Assembly (NCBI RefSeq): GCF_009870125.1
Contig: NC_046679.1
Location: 3,658,001-3,722,000 of the forward strand
Reading direction: 5' to 3'
From: Drosophila pseudoobscura
Lineage: Eukaryota > Arthropoda > Insecta > Diptera > Drosophilidae
Length of the DNA: 64,000 bases
Part shown: one piece after another, positions 22,706 through 35,585 of the stretch
How the letters are laid out: every line of letters begins with the position of its first letter
How positions within the stretch are numbered: the first letter of the stretch is position 1
Program-made: the position numbers and the translations under genes
The notes under the pieces: model-generated
The model's database searches: none
Told to the model about the DNA's origin: nothing
What the model saw: only the letters and a program-made list of their open reading frames with translations

Positions 22706-24682
22706 GCCTCCATAAGTATCGCGAATTGTCGGTAAAATAATAGTAATTATCCAGGGCCCAACCGCAAATTATAAGCCAACAGAAAAATATAGATATAATT
22801 AGTCCTAAAACATATAATTAGTCACTACAACTAATGTCCAAATGGAGCGCCGTTGCGCGTGCCAGAACATCTCATTTCCATTTGATCTGGTTTGATATAC
22901 AGGGCACGGCCTCAGCGTCAGTATCTTCCAGGCATGCGATGCGGGAACTGCTACTGTCAGACCACAGACTGGAGATTGCCTAGCCCTGAGGGTTGTTCCA
23001 CATACTCGTACGAGTACGAGTACGACTATATATGTACCCTTGCAGCCCTTCTCTATGGCTGCTCTTGTTTCTGCTACTGCATCAAGCGACACTCAAATGG
23101 CTGCATATCAAAGTCAGAGGCAAGCAGCAAAGCGCTTAAACGTTTCGCCCTTTGAGGCTTCTCTCGCCCAGAAGGGGGTTGGTGGGCTTCAATGCATATA
23201 GGGGTTCGGTTCTATATAAGGGTGAGCCCAGGGGCGCCTTCACTTGTGGCCTCTTCTCTGACTTTAATGGGGAGGGAAATTGCATGTTTTCTTTGTACTT
23301 TTATAACTCTTGACTAGATTATTGAAAGTGAATATTGAAATGCTGGCAGCTCTTGTTTAATCTATAGATTTATATCCACAAGTTCCGGAATGAATACCAT
23401 ACCTATGTATACAAGGAACCTATGTATGTGCTATGTGGCTCCTTTTTTTTTTAGAAATTTATTACACCCTTGTGGCCCCAGCCAGCCCCAACGACAAACG
23501 ACAGCGACGACAGCATAAAGCTTCCAGACATCGTCGGAGACCGTTGTGAAATATTGCCTTGTTGACATTATGAGGCATATTCGACAAGCCTGAGAATAGC
23601 AGGAACTTAAGAAATTGATTTGTATATGAGGGCAATTGAAACAGAACTCAAGATGTGATTTTCCGCCACATACTCCGAACGGATATCAAGATCAATTTTC
23701 GAGCACTAAAAACACATTGATTTTGGGGGGCATTTTGTTGGGCATAAGGAATATTAAGGTTTACAGAAACGATTTGTATAAACGAGGGAGCTTAACCCCT
23801 TCTCGGATGCGGGCATAAAAGGGATACACGGCGGGGACAGGACATACGGCCGAGGCAATGGGTCTGGTCTGGTCTGGTCTGTTTTTGAGCTCCGCACACG
23901 ACGTGCGCTCTGACAATGTCGCGACAACAGAAATGACAGCATAATAATAATAAAAGGGAATAAAGCACAAGCACACAAACACACACACCCACACAAGGAG
24001 TGCTGGCATGTGGCATGTGTGGCGGTGGCAAGAGCGAAACAACAACAAAAACAACAACAACAAGGGGGACATGGGGGAACAGCGATAAATATCGAATGGC
24101 ATAAATAAACCCGTGTGTTTTGGGTTCGTGGTAGTAGGGGATAGCCAGGAGCGGAGTTGTCAGAGGGTTTGAAAGGATTGTGAATAGAGGAAGAAAGATG
24201 TGGTACGCCCTTGAGTACTTTAAGGATTCTATAGATCAAGTGTGTGTCAAGTTTTTGAGGCCTTTTGAGCTGTGGAAACCGTGCTCCTTAAGAGGTTGTT
24301 ATTATAATTATCATCTACCCGTTTACTTATCCGCACATTATCTAATGACCTAGTAAAGACCTCCACCGAAGCTTGTTAAGTGTTAACCTTTGCTTTTGAA
24401 GTCGAAAATTGTATCAGATGGGTATCTATAAGAAATGAGCCCAAGTGCTTATAATGGTTTCATGAATATATGTACTTGTTACAAATCTCATATGAATATC
24501 ATTTATTTGTATATCCATTGCCTCGAATTATTCTAGAATTTCGAGCAGGTACTTTAACTAATATCCTGGCCCCACAGGCCTCCCCATGGCGCCCATGGCG
24601 CCCCGCTCCTGGTCGCGACGAAAGAGTTATATACCCACAAGAACAAAAAAAACAACAAAAACAACAACAACAAGTGTATAGC

Positions 24683-24720
24683 CCGCTAGATGGCGGCAAA
24701 AGTGAAGATGGCGGCTGGCG
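24683..24720 (+). promoter_or_regulatory. CTCF-like insulator site
   Basis: CCGCTAGATGGCGG at 24683-24696 matches the CTCF core CCASYAGRKGGCRS at all but one position. A second partial copy (GAAGATGGCGGC) follows about 10 bp later. Drosophila CTCF is known to bind such AGATGGCG cores. Occupancy is inference. Confidence 0.5.
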
Positions 24721-25314
24721 TCAGTTTGCCGACGCTTGGCGCGTTTTGTAAATATTTACACATGTAGCCGTTACCTGTGATTGTACCCCCTTTGTATGCA
24801 TGAGTGTGCGTGTGCGGGTGTGGAGTATCTCTGTGTGTCTATATAAATTCGCAGACAATTGTGTGTGCGGTGCGAGTGCGCGTAGGTGGCAGTTTAAATA
24901 TTTTCCGCTTGCCTTTCTACTCGTAAAAGAAACCATTGCCCGCTCTCAGGGGCTCTGCTGTCGTTCCCGAGCATTGCTCTGTCTGTCGATATTTTAATTA
25001 AGTTTATAATGATTACTGCTTAAGCAGGCACTGGCCGAACATCTGCATACACAGATGTCTGTGGGTGTGTCCGTGGCTTTGTGTACTTCGTCGTTTTTGG
25101 GGCGTGTTGCCGCCCTCGCATCTGCTATATCGTCTGGGGCCCCCGTTGACTGCACAAAATCAAAGCCAGCAGAAAGCAATAACAGAAGGGGCACGTGACT
25201 TGTATGCCATATTGAATTATTTGTCTTTACGGTTTAAATGTCGCAGTGCACATGCAAAGGACACAAAACACAAGCACATACGTTGATATCCAGAGTAAGA
25301 GGACACAAAATAGG

Positions 25315-25470
25315 GCACACTGAGAGAAAGAAATCATCAATATGTATAAATATATATTGAATATATGTATATGGCTTTGAGCTTCTCCGTTTTGCTGGTC
25401 TATTCACTTTGGTCCTTGATTATTCCCCATCTCCTGCCTAGTTCTCATAAAGCTTCTTTTCTCAGTGCAT
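25315..25470. repeat. Short element with inverted CACTGAG ends
   Basis: GCACACTGAGAGAAAGA at the left end and the reverse complement of ATGCACTGAGAAAAGA at the right end enclose about 156 bp of AT-rich DNA. No coding capacity. It may be a MITE-like element or a hairpin-forming repeat; a similar one lies at 48119-48263. Confidence 0.4.
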
Positions 25471-25975
25471 ACATCAAAGTGTGAGCAGAACAACAGCCAC
25501 TTTTTGCGCAAAAATTGAAATTGTTACGAAAATATGGTTTGGCATTGACGTTGTTGTCGTCGTCGTTTGGGTCGCCTCTGCTGCTCCTGCTGCTGTTGCT
25601 ACGTGAGGGGGCGTGAGTCAATCAGGAGCAGCCACAGTAACAGCCTCCGACACACAATGGGTATCCCGCGTGCGAGTGACTTTAAGCATTGTCTCAACGA
25701 AAAAAAAGACGAAAAAAAAGCAATGGCTTTCATAAAAATTTTGAATGAGAGCAGAAATAGCCACAAAGGCAGGCGGGTGGGGCGGCACGATAATACTTAA
25801 ATTGAGGAGGGGCGCAGCCGAGGGTCGTGTCTGTGGCGGACATTCAAACAATTTCCCAATTTCGTTTCATATTGTTTATTAATTGATTTTGTACGTATTT
25901 TAATGGTACTCGTACTTCGTGAAATGCCGTGTCTGCGTCATGCGGTTGCTGGGTGTGTGAGTTTTTTATTCGCTT

Positions 25976-26003
25976 CCCCCCCCCCCCCCCCCCCCCCCCC
26001 CCC
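25976..26003. repeat. Homopolymer of 28 C
   Basis: An uninterrupted run of 28 C on the plus strand, followed by ATCATCATT. The minus strand is a 28-base G run, able to form quadruplexes. Its exact length is unreliable in any assembly. Confidence 0.95.
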
Positions 26004-29000
26004 ATCATCATTTTTCATGCTCCATCCACGGCGGATCCATGGGGCCCAGATATAAAGATTTCTGTCCCCATCTTCTGATATTTATTCTATCTGTTTTGTT
26101 TGCATAAATCAATTTATCAATTTCAAAGTTGCCATGGCAGCTCCTTGGCTTGTTGCTTTTGCTGTTGCTGTTGCTGGGTGGGGTTTGTGTCGCGCTGGCG
26201 AGTTTGTAAACGCTTGTCAAAGTGTTTTGCTTTTTGCCAGGGCCAGTGCCAGTGCTAGTGCTAGTGCCAGTGCCAGGGCTCCGATGAAAATGCAAATGCA
26301 CTTTCAAGTGCAACTTCCCGGGAAGCCAGACGCAGCACCAAAGCGGGGGAGCCACAGGGAGTGGCAGAAAGTGTGGGAAAAATGCACGGAGACAGACGGC
26401 TTTCGACTGCGAATGCGAATGCGACTGGAAGAGCGAAACCAACTTCATTTGTCATTTTGTCACATTAACGCAATGGAAATGCAATATGCTAATGTCAAAT
26501 TTTATGAATGAGCACAAAAATATTTGCCATTGCTCTGCGAATAAATATTAAAGCAGCAAAAATGGTGCACTGGGGAAAGGAGGTGTTTTAAAATTGGGAA
26601 TAAACTCGTACACGTCGATAGAAATCTGGGCAAAGGTTTAAAGACAGGGAAATATCGTAAGTTGGGAATGTTTTTGCGGTTTAAGAAGGTTTGTTGTGGT
26701 TTGAAATTAGCCTGAAAGATGTGGGGACTCCAGAGCACATTGTGGAGGGTGGGACAGCTGGGAATTCCCCTAGAAACACAAAGGAAATTAAGTTCTAAGA
26801 CCATTCTACTACAAAGCAACGATTGTGGAATCGATTGAAAATTCCCTATTACTATTAATAAGATACGCATATTGAGATTTGTTGCAAAATTCGAGAAGCT
26901 TTCCGGTCGGTCTTGGTTATAACTGAATATTCTATATCAATATTATCTTTAGACTTAGATATCTTCTAAGCTTGCCATATTTTTAAAAATTGATTTAATT
27001 TTAGACGTAATGTCTTTCCCCATTTAAGCGGAAACATTACCGTTTGATCTGGAACAGAGAAAACAAAACTTCTTAAATTGACTATCGAATTCAGGCACCA
27101 CCAAAAGTTGGGTCTCACAAATTGCCACAAACTCTGCGACTGACTAATACCCCCGCCATCTACAAAAGCCCTTTATCCTTCACACCAATTACCCCCTAAC
27201 CATGGCCAGGACCAGCCCGAACCGAACCGAACCGAACCACCGCCAGCCCGTATCCGCTTCCGGCATGGGTTCGGGCTGGTGGCTGGTGTGCCCACACAAT
27301 TAACGATTCATATGGCACGCATTTAAGTTTTGCATTCCAAGTGAGCCGCAAATCTTGTGCCACGCTTCCTTGGGTCCTCAAAAAGCCAAAAACTCAAAGT
27401 CAACTTCAAGCTAAAAGATGTGTGTGGGAGTGCGAAGGGAGTACATGAGCGTGTGTGTGTGTGTGTGATTGAGAAATCAGCTTTTCATTAACCCATAGAT
27501 ACAGAGGGAGGAAATAGTGGTGGCGCCGCAAATTGAGAGCTTCTCTCAGCCGAAAACTTTTGAAGGACGACATTTCTATTCATTAGTCGTAACCACACAT
27601 ACATACGCACAGACACACACACAGAAGACATGAGATGGGGCATTGATTTGGAGTCATGCCTCCATTTTGTTGCCAAAAAGACGTACGCTTTATTAGCCCG
27701 ATGAAAAGTTAACTAAACTTTGCGTTTTTTGTACCAACATTTGGCAGCGCCCAGGGCCTCCCAAGTGCCAGTCCCATAGTCCCCAGTCCCCGGTTGAATC
27801 TGTTTTTTGGGTTTGCTCTTGACATACTATGTACGAGTTCGCACGAGTATGTGGATCTACGTATACGTATCGCTCCCTTCTAAAATATCAATAAATTCAA
27901 TTAAAACTATTTTAAAAGGGGTTAAAAGCCACTGCTCCATCGCCTCATTCTCATCCTCAGCACCAGCAGCCCGCCGGCTAAATGGGAAACTTCCATTTGC
28001 TAAATGAACTTCCCGATGGCTAAGCGAAAACTTTTTCCACCCATGCGGAAACAGAGAGCCGGCTGCTACAGGTCTCCCATTAACAGAGGCTGTACGAGGA
28101 TTAGCAGAGACTGTAAGCGGCGGACATGGCCTGTTAGAGGCTTACATTCTGTAAACAGTTGCCCCCTGCCAGCGGGGTAGTTTTCGAACAGGAGAAATGA
28201 GGGGGAGACTGTTAGCCTCCCTTCTGTTAGCCGTAACATGGCACTGTTGCAGCTCTGGTGGGGTTCTTTACAGCGGCCTTTACTGTTGCGGGCTTTCTCT
28301 ACAGAAGTCTGTAATGTTGTAGCTCTGCTGTGACATGTGGAGTTCTGTTGCCACTCGGATTTCTTTGTCAAGGACTTGCTTTGTCTGCTCAATACGAGAA
28401 TGTTATTGGGCTTGAATACTTGAAGGACCTGAACCTCAAGGTCCTCAAACGTGAGCACTCTGAAGAGTTATTTTAATATAATTTCTATAGATTTAATTAC
28501 CGAAATCATAAATTAGCTCAATTTTCCATAAGGCTATGGAAGGCATAAATAAGCAAGAAGATTAATAAGCTATAATAATAAGATTAATAAGAGATGTTAA
28601 AAGTTACTTTATACAATCGAAGAGTTCATCATGGAAGGACTTTAAAGAAAGACTGCAAAACAGAATTATATATTTAATAGATTCCTGGAAAAGAATAACC
28701 TTTTAGGGAGTTAAAATCGTATTTTGGGAAAGCAGATTGGCGAAACAATCTTACCAAGGAATCCCAAGAGTGTTACTTCGAAGTTTGTGCAGGTCTTTAG
28801 AGTATTAACCCAGAAATGAGGACGTTTCCTAGTGAATTTTATCAACACGAAAGATTGAGGGATGAAGTGTCCTTCAAATTGGGTATTGTTCTACAAAGAG
28901 GTCTTGGCGGAGCTCTCATATAGAAATGTGAGGCTGACGACTTTTATTTCTACGCTAAGTAAGGTGGAGTGGTTCACGGATTAATTGAAGAAGTCTAATG

Positions 29001-32000
29001 TTATAAAAGTTATTCACTGAAAGCGTCTTCTCATTGAAAATACGTAGAATAGTACTTGTAATGATATAATTTTTCAAAATTATTTGAACAATCACTCAAA
29101 GTGCAGTTCCACTTGGCTAAGGTTAAGCCCCCAGCCCCCACCAGACGAGACGCCGAGTGTGCTCTGGTTGTGTGAGGCATCGAGTGGCTGGCTGGCGGCA
29201 CATTGCTGCACTCTTACATCGCTTACACTCAAACTTATTAAATGCCATAATTCTTGGGGGAACTTTTGAATGTTTGAGTGTAATTACAGACACGCGCTGT
29301 GCCCTCTGGTTGGGCCTTGGTTAAGAGTCTTGCCATAAAAATAAATAAACGCCGTCAGGAGTGGCGCACATTTCATTTCCAGATACAAATGACAGTCATT
29401 AGCCGGGAATTACTTTTCGTTCGCACTCCCACTCCCATTCCCAGTCGTATTCGTATTCGTATCGCTCCCCGTTTTCAGGTCCGATCCCGAGACCCAAAGT
29501 CCCGCCTGCCGCCTCCCGACTCCCGTCTCCCGACTCTGATTCGGGGCAACTTTAAAGTAATTGCCGGAATGGCAAATGAAATTTGAAGCATTTTCTATAT
29601 GAAAGCAAATCAAATCACTTGCAATGCGCTTAATTTGCCGCACAATGCACGAATGCCAAAAAGTGCAGGGGGTAGTGGGGCGAAGAAAAATGCGAAAAAG
29701 ACAGAAAATCAAGATACGAACTGAGGCGAAAACGAAAGCAAACTTGCCAAAAGAGAGAAATTGCTTTGGCATAACTAGGGGAAGTGCATAAAAATGACAG
29801 AGATTGTACTCCGGTACACTTGTATTTGCAATTGAGCGCACAAAAATTTTCATAAATTGCATCAATTTGAAGTCGAGCAAGCGGGGAAGGACAAGGGATT
29901 GCTAGGTGGGTAGGGGCCCCGTCCTCCACTCGTCCTCCGTTCGTCTTCTTTTTCATGCCAAAGGTAAGGGCTTCTCGATGTTGATTCTCCTTTTATTTTA
30001 TTTTTATTTTTTTTGTGTACTTACCCTTAAAGAGGGTATTATGATTTTGGATAGAAGAAAGAATGTACAATGCAATTGGCAGCCAGAGTCAATGCGTTTC
30101 TAGGGAAACTACTATTTATTTGAATATTCGCTGTGTGAAGTAAGGATCCTTAAGGGTATGTTTAGCTTCGGCTCCCAGAGATACCCCTACTTTTCAGTTC
30201 TTTGAAAACAGTTTTCTCCCTAGAGCCAGACACACACACACGAGCAGGAAATCCTGTTGCGTCCCTCCTGGCACCCCACTGACTGCTACAAAGCGGCATA
30301 TTATTTTTTATGATTTGATTTCCCTTTTTATATCGTGCCAGTATCCGTCGCGCCCCTCCCTTCCAACCACCCCTCGCCAAATGAACTCTAAAACGCTGTT
30401 GATTGTGTATTGAGTTACTGAGAATAGCAGCACAGCACTGACGGCAGCACATTAATAGAATGCGAAATCATGTTTACAACTTGATTGAACTCATCAGCAT
30501 CGGGCCATCAGTCAGTCAGTCAGACCTTCAGTCTGTCGGAGGCAGTCCCCCTAGCCCTATAGCGTTGTCTCCAGACATGCAATTCCATTTATAACGTAAG
30601 TCTCGACATTTGCAACAGCGCCAAGATCTGATTTCAACCCCTCCCTTCCCCTTGCATTCGGCAATCGCTCGGCGGCACGTGTGCTGGGGAGTTTAACTTT
30701 AATTGATTGCATTAGTATTCAATTACGTCTTGTTCTGCTCCATCTTTAGCTCCCTTTCTTATGCCTTATACTTACACTTACACTTATACTCATACTTATA
30801 CCATTAATAATCAGATTAGTGCGGCAGAAATTCTAGTTCGGCCAGAGATGATTGTCTCTAGGCCCTTGGCCGCTAAGTCATCATTTTTATATATAATTTC
30901 CAATTATCATAATACGCTTTGTGAAGCCCCAGAAGGCAGGGAGCCAAGTCCTAATGGATATTGAAGCTGCAGGCGGAAAGACACCGCTGAGACACCTCCA
31001 GAGGGTTTTTCTGCGTCTGGTTCTGGGTGAAAAAGAATATGTAACAGGTGTATCGGTTGTGCTCGGGGCCATTAGCTTTCTTCACCTGCAGACTGACCCG
31101 AATTTAACTTGTGGCTCGCCCCCGCTTTTGTCCACTTCTACTCAATTAGTTTTTCATTTTGGTCAATGATATCACTACGCCTACTCTGATTGAAGCCGTC
31201 TGGCTGTCCCCGGCTGGCTTCTTCTGCCTCAGCAGTCAAAGGCTGAGCTGACCTTGCCCCAAGGCCCTCTCGAATCAATTCAGGCAATTGCCACACGGCC
31301 TTGGGCTGTGGGCTAATTTGATTGATTGGCTTGTGGGCAATGCGAGCATCTTTCCATATGGCCTCCACTATCACAGCATTTTTGCTGGTGCCCTTTTTGT
31401 TCGGCCAAGTCGGGAAATTATCATTTGGCTAATAAATTAAAACGCTTTATTTACGATTTGTGTCTCCTTTGCAGCTGCTTAAATATAAATAACACTCATT
31501 ATGCGTGTCTCCCGAATACGAGTGTGTGAGTGCCCCTGCCGCGTGGACACATGTGGCATACAAAAGAGCCCCAGCCACGGTGACAGTGGGCCGTGGCACG
31601 TAGCGCCGGCTCTGTCGGGTGTGTGGTGCGTTTTGGACTGGGCAAAATTGTGCTGTGCGACTTGCGATTTGCTGTGCCCGCAAGAAAAATGTACTCCTAA
31701 ATCTATGTGAAGTCAGCGGGCGACGTGGCTGGCCTTGGTGGCACGTTGCAAGGCACATGGTGGCCGCCTCAAAACGTACTCCAGCCTACCACTTAGCCAG
31801 GAGCCTCCACTGACGGAGCGTGAAGTTTGTAAAATATGCAATATTATTGTACCTATGGGCATTCATTTCTTTTATGTAAATGTTTTTAGACAGTGAGAAG
31901 TATCCTCTTTTTCTCGTGGTGCACTCATCATAAGGCCACGAGGCATGCCACTCGACTGCAGCTAATTAATAACGCATTAAGCCGTACGACCACTGCCATT

Positions 32001-34510
32001 ACCCTGTCCAGACCTATATCAAGTGTCCTGTTCTGTCCTGTTCAGTCCGTGCAAATTGCATATCCTTTTCAGTGGTGCTCGTCCGCTTAGATTGTCAGTG
32101 CTAATTAAGCGATTTGCCTGACTTGCACTCAATTAGAGGGCCGCCTCCGTGTCCGCATCCGCATCCGCATCCATTCCCGCCGACATGCAATTAGCCAAAG
32201 GGATTTTAAATTGGGTCTTAGTCTCAGTCTCAGTCTCTGCCTCTGCCTCTGCCCCACCCCCAACCTCAATTCGGGGCCTCCGTTCAATTCATTTGCTCAT
32301 TTGTCATTTGCGACGGCAGGGGCTGGGGCAGGGCAGGTGTAAATGCTTTAAAATTCAGTCAAAATCTCATAAAAGTTTAACAAAGCTGAAGCGAAAGGTA
32401 AACAGACTTGAGGAAAATTGCTGGCAATTACATTATTATTTGCATTCGGGGAGTGTCCCCCCGAGCCTCAAGCAAAACTTCGAGTGCCCTAAGTGGTTAT
32501 GGCTTGGCTGGGATTGGGTTTGGGGCTGGGGCGAGCGGCTGAGAGACGTGGCCGCTTTCTTATTGAGAAAAATCTTCGACAGAGTCCGAGGGTATTATGG
32601 CCATTGCCGGCCGGCTGTTCTCTGGAGTCTGTTTTGTATTGGCGAGGGATCGAAGAGACGGAGCGCGTGGCTCGGGCCACGCGTATCCATCATTTTTCGA
32701 CCGTAGTTTCCGTTTCCGTATTTCGTGGCCCTCTCTCTTGACGATTTCCCTCCGGTAGGTGTGAATGTGTGTGCGAGCCCTCCCAGACCCGCCACAGACC
32801 CCGCGTGCGTGTGGGTTTAAACTTTTCATAAACCTTAAGTGGAAAACTTTTATTTTATACCAGCCTCTGCCTCTGTCGCTGCCGCAGTCCCTCTTCTTCC
32901 TCATCTTCTGACCCAAATGCTATTGTGGCTGCCGCTGTTGCTGCTGTTTAGGCCACCTATTCGCCTGCCTCGGAAATGGCGCAATATGTAGGCCCGGCGA
33001 GTGGTCGCCGGTCGCTGGTCGCCGGCCGCCGTTCGGGATAAAGAAAGTCACGTAAGGCGAAAGTTTCACGAAATCATTTTAACGCCTTTTGAATTTTTTC
33101 ACGATAACTTTTTCCCGCAGAGGCGGAAGCGTCCGAAGCGCCTGAAAGGAGGCAATAAAAATTGTCAAACAAATAAATATTTGTGGTGGGTGGGTCGCAG
33201 GGGGTGGTTTTGCGGAAGGGATGGTGTGGTGTGCATCCATAGCTCTGGGGAATTCATTTTCGACTCAAATGGAAAACATTTGTTTTATTGTTTTTTATGT
33301 TTTATCATCAGACGAATCCGAAAGTCTAAAGTTTTAATAATATTTAAACAACATAGAGAGCGAATCCTTTTTTTTTGTGCAAAACCATGTTGTTTGGTTT
33401 TTCTTTAATATTAATTTCTATGTACATAAATTTAGTTGTTCGCGTTGACGTTGCCGGCAACATTTTCGACAGGCATCGCTGCATTTTAATGTCAAACGGT
33501 GGGCGCGGCTGTTGGAAAAGTCAGGAGCCGATTGGGGACCTAGCCAGGATGCTGGCTTAAATACTCTGCAGTTCGAGATCACTGTCAAATAATAGGTGAT
33601 TCTTCTGACAGAGAATGCTAATTGGAATATTTGGATAGTTTTGTTGGTATTGAAAACTTATGAAACGTAAGACAAATGCAACCAAAACTGACAAATAATA
33701 TGCATAGGGATATACAGATATAAAATACATCGGTGGATAAGATAAAAGGGGCATCAAAAATATCCTTTAATCAAACACTCCTAGAAGCGCATTTGCAGAT
33801 CCGTAGAGCCCCAGAGATTTCACTCCTTTCATTATTTCCCGTTTGGTTTTTTAAATGTTTAATTTATTTATGCATGTTGCTTTTTAAATATATTTTGCTG
33901 CTGTCCCCTGAAAGTGGTGCTAGTCATGTGGGTGGAGGAGGTGGTTCTTCGTCCTTGCCCGGCGCCGGACATGTGCATATTTCATGACAAAATTGTATAT
34001 TTTAGCGCAGAAGCCGATGGTGAAGCTTCGGGTGGTTTTCCCCAGCTTTCGTTCCCTGCCTTTCCCTGCTCTGTTCCTGCTCTGCTCCTCCTGCTTCTAC
34101 TACTCGTGTTTGGTGTAAATTTCAAGCCAAGAGTAACACCTTTTTCCTGTCATGATGTTTTTAGTGCTTTTGGTATTGTTTGTGCAGACACAAACCCCTT
34201 TTTCCCCTATTTTTCCTGACGTTTTTTTCGCGCAAATTTACATACATCATAGTCATTGGAGTTCAGGGCATTTTGATGGCTGCAGTTTAAATTTTTTGCT
34301 AGCCGCAAATTGAAAGAAAATAAAATGTAAAAAAAAATTTCTGATTTTTGTGGGCAGCGACTTTCAATTTTGCCAGCGACTGACAAAAGGCGGCGTTTTA
34401 CCCTCTCAATTTTCCAGCTTTTTTCCCATTCGCCTTTCCATGTTTGTTTAGTGAGATTGATTTGATTTGGCCAACCAAATGCAGAGTGCACAGGGGACGT
34501 GCTCAATAGA

Positions 34511-34516
34511 TTTATT
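34511..34516 (-). terminator. Polyadenylation signal of serine-protease homologue A
   Basis: AATAAA on the minus strand, 26 bp after the stop codon of the gene at 34542-35489, implying a very short 3' UTR. Confidence 0.6.
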
Positions 34517-34541
34517 TCTGATTTGCCATCCTTAAAGCTCT

Positions 34542-35489
34542 TTAATTGTAGCGCGCGATCATGGTCTGCAGATAGGCCTTGGCCTTGAAAACATTTACAT
34601 AGAGATCCCCGTTAGTCGCCCCATCCACGCAGCTCGGTCCGTAGATGTTGATGCCACACAACCGCTCGCGGTGCACCAACGGATCCCCCTTGGTCGTCTG
34701 GCAGTCCATACGCTTGTTCGAGTTGTGGGCACAAAACATGGACTCTGTGATGTAGGCGTTCTCTACCTTGGCAAAGCTGCTCTTACAGGCCCGATTGGAG
34801 ATAATTTGGGTGCGTAGAAAGTGCGGAGACCCCTTCGACATGTGCATGATGATAGTGTCCGCCCGCCTGGGGGGAGCATCACAAAGGGCGACTGTCTGCA
34901 CTTCAGGCTCCACGACGAATGTTTTTAGCACCATCAAAGCCATATACCGGTCCAGACCCGAGGAGGGGCCGAGAATTATGCTGCTCACCTCATACAGTGC
35001 ATTCTGGGTGACCTGTACCTTATAATCCCTTGGCACTGGAGTCTGATTGGGCGGAAAGCACTGCGAAGAGGTCAGGACCAGGCGGTAGGAGATCAGGGCT
35101 CCAGTGCAGGGGGTGTTCGAACCCATCGCGTATATCTTAATTAGGAATTTAGTGGCTACTATTGGGCTGGCCCTGGCTATGATGTGGAAAGTTTTGGCGA
35201 GCGTCTGCTCCGCGTGGTTAGCTGTGTTTGTGTTGGGGTTCTTGTTGAACTGGCTCTCCGGGTGGGGGGCAAAGATCTCGAGGCTGTCCGCCGCCGTTGT
35301 GTTCTCAATCTGTCCATCTTGGGGCCTGTAGGGATGCGGCACCACGTACTCGATGATACGCACTATCTGGTAGGGCTGTCCGCTGGCCGGCATCTCTCCT
35401 ACCATCAACTGGGGAATGGGCTGCTTGGCCGCCTGGTTGGTTGTCACTGAGGTCCAGCAGAGTACGAGCAGCAGGCGCATTGGCAGCAT
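34542..35489 (-). CDS. Secreted serine-protease homologue A (catalytically dead S1 fold)
   Basis: A 315-aa intronless protein with a signal peptide (MLPMRLLLVLCWTSVTTNQA). It has a ~100-residue pro-region rich in Asn, Thr and Pro, then a chymotrypsin-fold domain. The active-site landmarks are present but empty: GALISYRLVLTSSQCF has Gln where the catalytic His of TAAHC should be; the DIAL strand reads RYMALM; and the GDSGGPL loop reads KGDPLV, with the Ser and both following Gly missing. The closing motif CGINIYGPSC is shared with its paralogues. It cannot be a peptidase. A role as secreted decoy, cofactor or seminal/hemolymph protein is only inference. It lies 96 bp downstream of homologue B in the same orientation and probably arose by tandem duplication. 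Confidence 0.85.
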   Translation of the reverse strand: MLPMRLLLVLCWTSVTTNQAAKQPIPQLMVGEMPASGQPYQIVRIIEYVVPHPYRPQDGQIENTTAADSLEIFAPHPESQFNKNPNTNTANHAEQTLAKTFHIIARASPIVATKFLIKIYAMGSNTPCTGALISYRLVLTSSQCFPPNQTPVPRDYKVQVTQNALYEVSSIILGPSSGLDRYMALMVLKTFVVEPEVQTVALCDAPPRRADTIIMHMSKGSPHFLRTQIISNRACKSSFAKVENAYITESMFCAHNSNKRMDCQTTKGDPLVHRERLCGINIYGPSCVDGATNGDLYVNVFKAKAYLQTMIARYN

Positions 35490-35585
35490 AATGATGAGAG
35501 TACTGGCCCATTCCTAACCCAACGACTAGGGGCATACAAAATTATTTTATGGCATTCAAATTTCAATTTCTCACGCCTCAACATC

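Larger units (their letters stand above)
22710..34510. other. About 11.8 kb of non-coding DNA
   Basis: No gene with a recognisable protein. Contents noted: an isolated TATATAAG at 23213-23220, a CTCF-like site at 24683-24696, a CACTGAG-ended short element at 25315-25470, a 28-base C run at 25976-26003, and many short tandem repeats (for example GGTCT near 23868, GTGCCA/GTGCTA near 26240, AACCG near 27215, CAGTCT near 32220). It could be intergenic DNA, a regulatory domain or part of a long intron; the sequence alone does not decide. Confidence 0.5.
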
